Shown here piece by piece: positions 7,014-13,512 of a stretch of DNA of 49,910 nt. The position numbers were made by a program, and so were the translations under genes. Origin of the DNA: JBDUCV01 sp040003255 (GTDB lineage: Bacteria; Actinomycetota; Actinomycetes; Mycobacteriales; Jatrophihabitantaceae); contig JBDUCV010000007.1 in the NCBI GenBank assembly GCA_040003255.1, positions 1-49,910 on the forward strand, given 5' to 3'. Below the pieces are notes generated by a model, which did no database searches, had not been told where the DNA came from, and worked only from the letters and a program-made list of their open reading frames with translations. How positions within the stretch are numbered: position 1 is the stretch's first letter; each line of letters starts with the position of its first letter.

Positions 7014-9158
7014 TCAGAATGTGTCGCCGTTATCGGCCTTCTTGCGCAGTAGCGGACTCGGCGTGAAGCGTTCGCCATAGCGCGCCGCGAATTCATCGGC
7101 CCGTTGAACAAATGCCGGCAGGCGGTAGCCGTTGATGTACTGCAGTACGCCGCCCGTCCACGGCGGGAACCCGATCCCCATGATGGAGCCGATATTCGCG
7201 TCTGGAACCGAGGTGAGCACGCCCTCTTCCACGCAGCGCACAGATTCCAGCGCCTCGGCGAACAGCATCCGCTCCCCGAGTTCGGCGAGGTCGACGCCGG
7301 CGGGGTCGCCTCTGCCTGGAAACTCGATGGCCAGACCGCGCCACAGACCGGTCCGCTTGCCGCCCTGGTAGTCGAAAAACCCTGCGCCGCGCAGGCGGCC
7401 GGACCGGCCAAGCTCGAGCATCCGATCGACAACAGCATCGCCCGGGTGATCCGGATACCGACCGCCTTCGGCCTCGATCGCCAACCGCGCTTCGTCGCGG
7501 ATCTTGGCCATCAGCTCCAAGTTGAGGTCGTCACAAAGCTGCAGCGCGCCGACCGGGTAACCAGCCTGAGTCGTAGCCTGTTCGATGCTGGCCGGGTGAA
7601 CTCCCTCGGCGAGCATCGCCAGCGCCTCGTTGGTGAACGTGCCGATGACCCGGCTGGTGAAGAATCCGCGGCTGTCGTGCACAACGATCGGCGTCTTCTT
7701 GATCTGCTGGGCGAAGTCCAAGGCCCGGGCGAGCGTTGCGTCGGAGGTCTGCTCGCCGCGGATGATCTCGATCAGCGGCATCTTGTCGACCGGCGAGAAG
7801 AAGTGCAGGCCGATGAAGTCCTTCCGGCGCGACACGCTTTCGGCGAGGCCGGTGATCGGCAGCGTCGAGGTGTTCGACCCGAGCAGCGCGTCCGGGGCGA
7901 CGACGGGTTCGATCTCGGCGAAGACCTGGTGCTTGAGTGCGGTGTTCTCGAACACGGCCTCGACGACCAAGTCGCAGCCGGCCAAGTCGGACACGACCGC
8001 GGTGGGCGTGATCCGCGCCAGCACCTGATCGCGCTGCTCGGCGGTGAGCTTGCCGCGCGCGACGGCCTTGCCGAGCAGCCTGCGCGAGTTCTCCTTGCCC
8101 AGCTCCGCTGCCTCGATCGAGACGTCCTTGAGGACGACGTCGAGTCCGGCCTGGGCGCTGACATACGCGATACCCGCGCCCATCATGCCGGCGCCGATGA
8201 CCGCCACCCTGGTCGGCACTCGCGCTGGTTGGCCAGTGGGTCGGCTAGCCCCGGCGTTGATCGCGTTCAGGTCGAACCAGAACGCCTGGATCATGTTTTT
8301 GGCGGTCTGCCCGCGCGCCAGGTCGGTCAAATAGCGGGTTTCGATTCGCAGCGCGGTATCAACGTCGACCTGGGCGCCCTCGACGGCAGCACTGAGGATG
8401 TGCCTCGGTGCCGGCATAGGGGCGCCCTTGAGCTGTCTGCGCAGATTCGCGGGAAACGCCGGCAGGATCGCGGCGAGGCGCGGGCTCGCGGGCGTCCCGC
8501 CGGGGATCTTGTAGCCCGGCCGGTCCCACGGCTGCGCCGAGTCGGGATGTGCGGCGATCCAGCCGCGCGCCTTGTCGAGCATCTCCTCCCGGGTGGCAGC
8601 GAGCTGGTCGACGATGCCCAGCTCCAGCGCCTCAGCAGGGCCGTAACGGGTGCCTCGCAGGAGCAGCTTCATCAGCGCGTCCTGAATGCCCAGCATCCGG
8701 ACGGTCCGCGTTACCCCGCCACCGCCGGGCAATAGTCCGAGGGTCACCTCGGGCAGGCCGAACTGCGCTTTCGGGTTGTCCAGCGCGATGCGGTGATGGC
8801 AGGCGAGCGCGATCTCGAGGCCACCGCCCAGTGCAGCACCGTTCAGCGCCGCCACCACTGGGCGACCCAGGGTTTCCAGCGCCCGCAGCTGCGCTTTGAG
8901 CTGCATGCCGGCGTCGAAGAACTGGGCAGCCGTCTCGTCGGTGACCCTGCTGAGCACCCTCAGATCGCCGCCCGCGAAAAAGGTGTCCTTGGCAGAGGTG
9001 ACGATGACGCCGCGGATGTCGTCCTTCGCCGCCACGAGTCGAGGCACTGTCTCGAGGAGCGCGCGCTGGAACGTCGCATTCATCGTGTTCGCGCGTTGAT
9101 CGGGATCATCCATGGTCAGGGTGACGACGCCGGCGTCGTCTTGCTGCCAGCTGATCAC
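7014..9158 (-). CDS. fadB: Multifunctional fatty-acid oxidation protein: enoyl-CoA hydratase / 3-hydroxyacyl-CoA dehydrogenase
   Basis: A 714-aa trifunctional-type alpha subunit for two successive beta-oxidation steps. The N-terminal crotonase domain (about 1-190) has the oxyanion stretch ALNGAALGGGLEIAL, with Glu115 and Glu137 in the positions of the catalytic glutamates. The NAD-binding domain starts at VAVIGAGMMGAG (about 318-329). LHFFSPVDKMPLIEI contains the dehydrogenase histidine, and two C-terminal helical domains follow. The GTG at 9158 overlaps the upstream thiolase stop by 4 bases (GTGA), has GGAGCG about six bases upstream, and fixes the operon fadA-fadB. Full family length. Confidence 0.95.
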   Translation of the reverse strand: MISWQQDDAGVVTLTMDDPDQRANTMNATFQRALLETVPRLVAAKDDIRGVIVTSAKDTFFAGGDLRVLSRVTDETAAQFFDAGMQLKAQLRALETLGRPVVAALNGAALGGGLEIALACHHRIALDNPKAQFGLPEVTLGLLPGGGGVTRTVRMLGIQDALMKLLLRGTRYGPAEALELGIVDQLAATREEMLDKARGWIAAHPDSAQPWDRPGYKIPGGTPASPRLAAILPAFPANLRRQLKGAPMPAPRHILSAAVEGAQVDVDTALRIETRYLTDLARGQTAKNMIQAFWFDLNAINAGASRPTGQPARVPTRVAVIGAGMMGAGIAYVSAQAGLDVVLKDVSIEAAELGKENSRRLLGKAVARGKLTAEQRDQVLARITPTAVVSDLAGCDLVVEAVFENTALKHQVFAEIEPVVAPDALLGSNTSTLPITGLAESVSRRKDFIGLHFFSPVDKMPLIEIIRGEQTSDATLARALDFAQQIKKTPIVVHDSRGFFTSRVIGTFTNEALAMLAEGVHPASIEQATTQAGYPVGALQLCDDLNLELMAKIRDEARLAIEAEGGRYPDHPGDAVVDRMLELGRSGRLRGAGFFDYQGGKRTGLWRGLAIEFPGRGDPAGVDLAELGERMLFAEALESVRCVEEGVLTSVPDANIGSIMGIGFPPWTGGVLQYINGYRLPAFVQRADEFAARYGERFTPSPLLRKKADNGDTF

Positions 9159-10372
9159 GCGATCCGCTCCACGATCGTCGCCACACCCATGCCGCCGCCG
9201 ACGCATAACGTGGCCAGTCCGTAGCGCTGATCCCGGCGCTCCAGCTCGTCGATAAGCGTGCCGAGAATCATCGCGCCCGTGGCGCCGAGCGGATGGCCGA
9301 GCGCGATCGCCCCGCCGTTCACGTTCACCTGTTCATGCGGCACGTCCATGTCACGTAGGAACTTCAGCACCACCGCGGCGAATGCCTCGTTGACCTCCCA
9401 GAGGTCGATGTCGCGAGCCGACATGCCTGCTTTGGCGAGCGCCTTGCGAGCGGACGGAACGGGACCGGTCAGCATGATCGTCGGTTCTGCGGCGACCAGG
9501 CCGGTCGACACGATGCGGGCCCTCGGGGTGAGCCCCAGATCGGTGCCAGCCTGCTCGCTGCCGACGATCATCAGAGCGGCGCCGTCGACGATGCCGGAGG
9601 AGTTGCCCGCGGTGTGCACATGATGAATGCGTTCGACCCAGTGGTACTTCTGCTGCGCGACCGCGTCGAATCCGCCTATCTCGCCGACCGCCGCGAACGA
9701 CGGCGACAGTGCGGCGAGCGATTCGGGTGTGGTGCCGGGACGAGGGAACTCGTCGCGATCGAGCACGGTCAGACCGTTGCGATCGACCACCGGCACCATC
9801 GAGCGGGCGAACGCACCGTCGGCCTGCGCCTTGCCGGCCCGGGTCTGCGACTCGGCCGCGAACACGTCGACGTCCTCGCGCTCGAACCCCTCGAGCGTGG
9901 CGATTAGGTCGGCGCTGATGCCCTGCGGTACGAAACTCGTCGTGTAGGACGTCTCCGGATCCATTGCCCACGCACCACCGTCCGAGCCCATCGGCACCCG
10001 CGACATGGACTCGACGCCGCCGGCCAGCAGTACGTCGTGCCAACCCGAGCGCACCTTGGCCGCGGCCATGTTGACCGCCTCCAATCCGGACGCGCAGAAG
10101 CGGTTGATCTGAACGCCCGGGCCGCTGCGTTCCAGGCCGGTGACGACAGCGGCTGTCCGCGCGATGTCGGCCCCCTGATCACCGATCGGCGTGACGACGC
10201 CAAGCACGATGTCCTCGATCCGCGCCGGGTCGAGGCCGGGGTTGCGCCGCTGCAGCTCGTGGATGAGGCCGGCGACCAGGGACACCGGCCTGACCTCGTG
10301 CAGCGAGCCGGTGATCTTGCCCCTGCCGCGAGGGGTCCGGATCGTGTCGTAGACGAACGCTTCGCTGGTCAT
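9155..10372 (-). CDS. fadA: Acetyl-CoA C-acyltransferase (3-ketoacyl-CoA thiolase)
   Basis: A 405-aa thiolase that cleaves 3-ketoacyl-CoA with CoA, the last step of each beta-oxidation cycle. The nucleophile is Cys93 in QINRFCASGLEAVN. NVNGGAIALGHPLGATGA carries the conserved His, and LATLCVGGGMGVA the second Cys at about 390. It is translated first and coupled to fadB through a 4-base overlap, giving a self-contained fadA-fadB operon. The ATG start lies six bases behind a possible -10 (see promoter). Confidence 0.95.
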   Translation of the reverse strand: MTSEAFVYDTIRTPRGRGKITGSLHEVRPVSLVAGLIHELQRRNPGLDPARIEDIVLGVVTPIGDQGADIARTAAVVTGLERSGPGVQINRFCASGLEAVNMAAAKVRSGWHDVLLAGGVESMSRVPMGSDGGAWAMDPETSYTTSFVPQGISADLIATLEGFEREDVDVFAAESQTRAGKAQADGAFARSMVPVVDRNGLTVLDRDEFPRPGTTPESLAALSPSFAAVGEIGGFDAVAQQKYHWVERIHHVHTAGNSSGIVDGAALMIVGSEQAGTDLGLTPRARIVSTGLVAAEPTIMLTGPVPSARKALAKAGMSARDIDLWEVNEAFAAVVLKFLRDMDVPHEQVNVNGGAIALGHPLGATGAMILGTLIDELERRDQRYGLATLCVGGGMGVATIVERIA

Positions 10373-10409
10373 CTGCCGATGTTGCTCCTGTGGGAGCCGA
10401 ACTTGTCAA
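10373..10409 (-). promoter_or_regulatory. Promoter of fadA-fadB (TTGACA -35)
   Basis: On the minus strand a consensus TTGACA (plus 10404-10409) is followed after 19 bases by CAACAT (plus 10379-10384), then six bases and the ATG. The -35 is perfect; the -10 is poor and the spacer long, which suggests that an activator may be needed. AGGAG lies about 12 bases upstream of the ATG, far for a Shine-Dalgarno. Confidence 0.4.
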
Positions 10410-10590
10410 GGATCCGTGCTGCACGCCTCTCGATGGATTGTTCCCGACATGATCAAGAGCGCCTTCCGGTCGCCCGGCTGACACAACATTCTGTTGATCA
10501 CCCGGTGCCATGTGCGCGTTTCTATCCTCGATCGGCGCACTGCACCGGTATACCGTTGCAGGCGCGGGAGCGTCCCGCATGGAGTGCAGC

Positions 10591-10770
10591 ATGGCCGTTC
10601 ACCAGTGCCCCAAATGCGAGCTGCGGTTCACTTGGCAGACCGAACTCGACGCCCACTGTCGCGATGACCACCGGCAGTTCCGGCACGACTACCCAGCCCG
10701 GCGGGTCGATGCCGCCGGCCAACCTGTTCCGAAGGCCGACGCGCCTCGGGCGCCGGCCGACACGAACTAG
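10591..10770 (+). CDS. Small C2H2 zinc-finger-like protein
   Basis: A 59-aa protein of unknown function. Residues 6-27 fit a C2H2 finger with spacing C-X2-C-X12-H-X4-H (Cys6, Cys9, His22, His27), including the hydrophobic Phe13 and Leu19 expected in the finger core. The rest is a Pro/Ala-rich polar tail. GGAG lies 6 bases before ATG 10591; an in-frame ATG at 10579, with CGGGAG 8 bases upstream, would add four residues (MECS) and is equally possible. C2H2-type fingers are rare in bacteria, but small proteins of this kind occur in actinomycetes. It could bind DNA or act as a protein adaptor; I cannot tell which. Confidence 0.7.
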   Translation: MAVHQCPKCELRFTWQTELDAHCRDDHRQFRHDYPARRVDAAGQPVPKADAPRAPADTN

Positions 10771-10802
10771 CTACTTGCGCGGGGCCCACACGAGGTAGCT
10801 AG
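10767..10802. terminator. Hairpin between convergent zinc-finger and DUF3515 genes
   Basis: The 8-bp inverted repeat CTAGCTAC (10767-10774) / GTAGCTAG (10795-10802) spans both stop codons (TAG ending at 10770; minus-strand TAG at 10799-10801). The 20-nt loop contains GGGCCC. Plausibly a shared terminator, weaker than those near hupB and ddl. Confidence 0.45.
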
Positions 10803-11401
10803 CTGCGACGGGTGCACAGCGTGCTCGGCGTTGGCGCTGGCACCGCTGGCTGCGGCACGGTGCAGACCGCGGCCAACTTGCTGGCGATCGCCTCGCCAAG
10901 TATCGGCAGCGGCTGATAAGTCAGTTGCTGCGGCACCGTCACCTCGATGTAGACGGGGCGGTCGATGCTGACGAACACCGTCGCCGCGGCCTGCTTGATC
11001 GGCAGCCAGTTGACGCCGCCGACCAGGACGAGGAACTCGCTGCTCTCGGGGGCGAGCTGCGCGGGTCGGGCCACACCGCAGCGCATCACTACCGGGGGGT
11101 CGCCCCATGCCACGACGAACGGTGAGCCCGGAGTCGAAGGGGTGACTACGCGCGGAGCAAGCGGGCCCAGCTGGACAGGCAGGACGGAGAGCACCTGGAT
11201 GCACGGCGCGGCCGAGGCAGCGTCGGATGGCGGCGCCGGGACGGTGATAGGCGGCAGCACCGGGGGTTGCCCGGTGGCTCGGCCGATGGTCGCCGTACTG
11301 GAATCTCCTCTTCCGCTGGCCAGGGCGAAGGCGAGCAGGACGGTGATGGGGACGGCCAGGGCCGTGGCGATCAGCGCATTGCGCCGGCGGACGGCGTCCA
11401 C
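10799..11401 (-). CDS. DUF3515 family membrane-anchored/secreted protein
   Basis: A 200-aa protein with a single N-terminal hydrophobic helix (about residues 9-28, ALIATALAVPITVLLAFALA) that acts as signal or anchor. It is followed by a Pro-rich linker and an extracytoplasmic domain. Cys67, Cys108 and Cys179 are present, and PFVVAWGDPPVVMRCG is the most family-like stretch. DUF3515 proteins lie next to ddl/thiL in many actinomycetes; function unknown. The start is GTG at 11401, 3 bases after the stop of the RAM-domain gene, so the two are cotranscribed. Family assignment is from pattern plus synteny. Confidence 0.8.
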   Translation of the reverse strand: MDAVRRRNALIATALAVPITVLLAFALASGRGDSSTATIGRATGQPPVLPPITVPAPPSDAASAAPCIQVLSVLPVQLGPLAPRVVTPSTPGSPFVVAWGDPPVVMRCGVARPAQLAPESSEFLVLVGGVNWLPIKQAAATVFVSIDRPVYIEVTVPQQLTYQPLPILGEAIASKLAAVCTVPQPAVPAPTPSTLCTRRS

Positions 11402-11404
11402 GAC

Positions 11405-11653
11405 CTAGAGATGCACGACCGGGCAGGTCAGCGTGCGGGTGATGCCGTCCACCGCCTGGACCCGGGCGACGACCAGCTTGCCCAACTCGTCCACCGACGC
11501 AGCCGCGGCGCGGACAATTACGTCATACGGGCCGGTGACGTCCTCCGCGCTTTGCACACCCGAGATCGAGGCGATCTCACTGGCGACGGCGGCGGCTTTG
11601 CCGACCTCGGTCTGGATCAGGATGTAGGCGTTCACCGACTCACCAGCGGTCAT
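11405..11653 (-). CDS. Stand-alone Lrp/AsnC ligand-binding (RAM) domain protein
   Basis: An 82-aa protein that is just an Lrp/AsnC C-terminal regulatory domain: NAYILIQTEVGKAAAVASEIASISGVQSAEDVTG, then PYDVIVRAAA and the final GITRTLTCPVV strand. No helix-turn-helix precedes it. Such demi-Lrp proteins form oligomers that bind amino acids and may modulate full-length Lrp proteins. ATG 11653 has AAGGA about nine bases upstream. An in-frame ATG at 11674 and a GTG at 11635 are alternatives. It is divergent from thiL and cotranscribed with the DUF3515 gene. Confidence 0.85.
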   Translation of the reverse strand: MTAGESVNAYILIQTEVGKAAAVASEIASISGVQSAEDVTGPYDVIVRAAAASVDELGKLVVARVQAVDGITRTLTCPVVHL

Positions 11654-11765
11654 CTCGGCGCGTCCTTCCGGCATCGTGTGCGGCGGGCGGGTAGAACGTA
11701 TCGCAGGATCGCGACGGCGAGTCCGGCCGCGGTCGATCGCAGGTCAGAGACGGACCAGGACGGGG

Positions 11766-12710
11766 TTGACCGACATCACCGTTGCCGATCTGGGCGAGTT
11801 CGGGCTGATCGCCCGCATCACCTCCGGGCTGCCGATGGCCGACAGCACACTGCTCGGCCCAGGCGACGACGCCGCGATCGTTTGGGCTACCGATGGGCGG
11901 GTCGTCGCGTCCACCGACCTCCTCATCGAGAACCGGCATTTCCGCCGCGACTGGTCGACCGCCAATGACATCGGCCACAAGGCGGCCGCGAAGAACTTTG
12001 CCGACATCGTCGCGATGGGGGCGATGCCGACTGCGCTACTGGTCGGGTTTGGCACGCCTGCCGACGTCGAACTGTCCTGGATCGACGGCTTGGTGGCCGG
12101 CCTGCGTGAGGAGTCTGGTGAACTCGGCGCCGCCATCGTCGGTGGCGACGTCGTAGCCGCCGACGTGATCACCCTTGCGGTAACGGCGCTTGGCGATCTG
12201 CAAGGCCGCGACCCGGTGAAGATGAGCGGCGCCCGCACGGGCAACGTGGTCGCGGTCGCCGGCCGGCTGGGTTGGGCCGCTGCCGGATTCGCCGTGCTCA
12301 GCCGAGGATTTCGCTCACCGGTGCAGATGGTTGCCGCGCACCGCCGTCCCACGCCGCCCTACGTCGAAGGACCGCACGCAGCTGAACTCGGTGCCACCTC
12401 GATGACTGATGTGAGCGACGGCTTGGTCAGCGACTTGGAACACGTCGCAGCAGCGAGCGGTGTACGGATCGAGTTGCGGGCCGAGGCGATCCCGGTGGCT
12501 TTGAAGCTGGCCGAGGTCGGTGCAGCCCTGAACACCGATCCGCTCAGCTGGGTGCTCACCGGCGGCGACGACTATGCGCTGGCCGCGACCTTCCCGGCGG
12601 GCGTCGAGCTGCCCGACCCCTGGACGGTTATCGGCGCGGTGACGGACGGGGAGGGGGTGCGGGTGGACGGTCGGCGCTGGCCCTCAGCCGGCCACGAGCA
12701 CTTCCGCTGA
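11766..12710 (+). CDS. thiL: Thiamine-monophosphate kinase
   Basis: A 314-aa PurM-like ATP-dependent kinase that phosphorylates thiamine monophosphate to thiamine diphosphate. Seen: VADLGEFGLIARI at the N-terminus, LLGPGDDAAIV (metal/ATP motif), STDLLIENRHFRRDW and DIGHKAAAKNFADIVAMGA. VTDVSDGL appears in the variant form MTDVSDGLVSDLEHVA, and LTGGDDYALAA lies near the C-terminus. I favour TTG 11766 because AGGA precedes it by 5 bases and it matches the usual N-terminus; no ATG or GTG fits. In mycobacteria ung follows thiL; here rpmB does. Confidence 0.9.
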   Translation: MTDITVADLGEFGLIARITSGLPMADSTLLGPGDDAAIVWATDGRVVASTDLLIENRHFRRDWSTANDIGHKAAAKNFADIVAMGAMPTALLVGFGTPADVELSWIDGLVAGLREESGELGAAIVGGDVVAADVITLAVTALGDLQGRDPVKMSGARTGNVVAVAGRLGWAAAGFAVLSRGFRSPVQMVAAHRRPTPPYVEGPHAAELGATSMTDVSDGLVSDLEHVAAASGVRIELRAEAIPVALKLAEVGAALNTDPLSWVLTGGDDYALAATFPAGVELPDPWTVIGAVTDGEGVRVDGRRWPSAGHEHFR

Positions 12711-12917
12711 TTTGGCCCAAATGCGGGCGGTTGGCGACGACTGGACCGGCAGGACGCTGAGATCAAGAGGATGTTCGTCGCGGTCCGGGCTCGGCGTCGC
12801 GGGCTCGGGCGGCCGGTAGTGGGCGAGTTGGAGGCGACCGCGGCGGTCAGCGCTCCACTATGCGCGCGCGCCCAAGGCGCGGTTCTACGGAAAGGAGCTG
12901 GCTGCGACGGACCGGCG
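12711..12917. other. Intergenic region between thiL and rpmB (convergent)
   Basis: 207 bases between the thiL stop and the rpmB stop. No convincing reading frame, RNA gene or strong simple hairpin is visible. The mycobacterial neighbour ung is absent from this position. Confidence 0.5.
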
Positions 12918-13109
12918 CTAGGCCCGGGTGACCTTGCCCGCCTTCAGGCAGGACGTGCACACCGACAACCGCTTGCGGTTGCCCGGCGCGACCATGGCGC
13001 GGACAGTCTGCACGTTGGGATTCCATCGACGGTGGGTGCGGCGATGAGAGTGGGAGACGGACATGCCGAAGCCGGGCCCCTTGCCGCAGACATCGCAGAC
13101 GCTGGCCAC
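12918..13109 (-). CDS. rpmB: 50S ribosomal protein L28
   Basis: A 63-aa L28 protein of the large ribosomal subunit. VASVCDVCGKGPGFGMSVSHSH and the basic RRTHRRWNPNVQTV match the family, with CTSCLKAGKV at the C-terminus. Two CxxC pairs are present (Cys5/Cys8 and Cys51/Cys54), so this is the zinc-containing C+ form. The GTG start has GAGGAG 7 bases upstream. rpmB beside a DAK/FakA gene and recG is a deep synteny also seen in Firmicutes and Streptomyces. Confidence 0.95.
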   Translation of the reverse strand: MASVCDVCGKGPGFGMSVSHSHRRTHRRWNPNVQTVRAMVAPGNRKRLSVCTSCLKAGKVTRA

Positions 13110-13150
13110 TGTGGTCTCCTCGAAGCTGGTGGACGCTCGCACGCACGCCC

Positions 13151-13169
13151 GCCCGGCGACGCGCCGGGC
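13151..13169 (-). promoter_or_regulatory. Hairpin in the rpmB 5' leader
   Basis: A perfect 8-bp stem (GCCCGGCG 13151-13158, CGCCGGGC 13162-13169) closes a 3-nt loop. It lies just inside the predicted transcript start and about 40 bases before the rpmB GTG. It may stabilise the leader or serve in attenuation. No T-run follows. Confidence 0.45.
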
Positions 13170-13179
13170 AGTGCCACCA

Positions 13180-13209
13180 ATGGTAACCGGCAACGCCGTA
13201 CCGTTCCAA
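13180..13209 (-). promoter_or_regulatory. Promoter of rpmB
   Basis: On the minus strand TTGGAA (plus 13204-13209) is followed after 18 bases by TACCAT (plus 13180-13185). The predicted start is near 13173, giving a leader of about 60 nt that contains the hairpin. Confidence 0.45.
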
Positions 13210-13276
13210 ACCGCCCCGCTTGACTGACCCGAACTGGCGTTACGGAGCGTGCCGCTCCTCGTCGAAGCCGCCGAGC

Positions 13277-13411
13277 TGGCGCTTCGCCGCCAACCGACGC
13301 AGTCGTGTGCTCCATTCCGACGATGTAGGCGAGATCCCCGCTGACGCCAGCTGCGCTGACTTCGTACTCGAACGACGCGCAGCTCGAAAACCGGGACGCG
13401 AGCCATTCGAA
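13277..13411 (-). pseudogene. Relic of a SnoaL-like/DUF4440 (NTF2-fold) gene
   Basis: In one minus-strand frame about 45 codons read FEWLASRF followed by FEYEVSAAGVSGDLAYIVG and MEHTTASVGGEAP. This resembles the central part of SnoaL-like/DUF4440 proteins of the NTF2-like fold. The expected continuation (a TLRVTHVYRREDGEW-like strand pair and the HRH ending) is absent in all three frames, and no start or N-terminal helices are recognisable upstream. I read it as a decayed remnant in the rpmB-fakA intergenic region. The match is from memory of the family pattern, not a search. Confidence 0.4.
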
Positions 13412-13512
13412 CGTGCGGCAGATTCCGGGCCCGGGGTGCGCACCGCCAGTATGGTGGCGCCACTGCAGGGACGGTGCCGCGAGGAGCCCCGTACAGACAG
13501 CAGAGGTGGATT

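Larger units (their letters stand above)
13110..13512. other. 403-base region between divergent rpmB and fakA-like genes
   Basis: It holds, from left to right, the rpmB leader hairpin and promoter, the SnoaL-like relic, and on the plus strand a possible -10 TATGGT near 13450 for the downstream DAK gene. No intact gene is convincing, although a 67-codon minus-strand frame (13240-13443) and others are open by GC bias. Confidence 0.5.

Noticed and set aside
7104..8735. A 543-codon plus-strand frame opposite fadB
   Set aside because: It mirrors the fadB coding strand; no start signal or recognisable domain.
10449..10499. TGATCAA and TTGATCA about 40 bases apart upstream of the zinc-finger gene
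   Set aside because: A 7-bp inverted match at this distance is close to chance and no regulator is indicated.
13240..13443. A 67-codon minus-strand frame upstream of rpmB
   Set aside because: Low-complexity Arg/Ala/Ser composition and no ribosome site; the SnoaL-like signal is in a different frame of the same strand.
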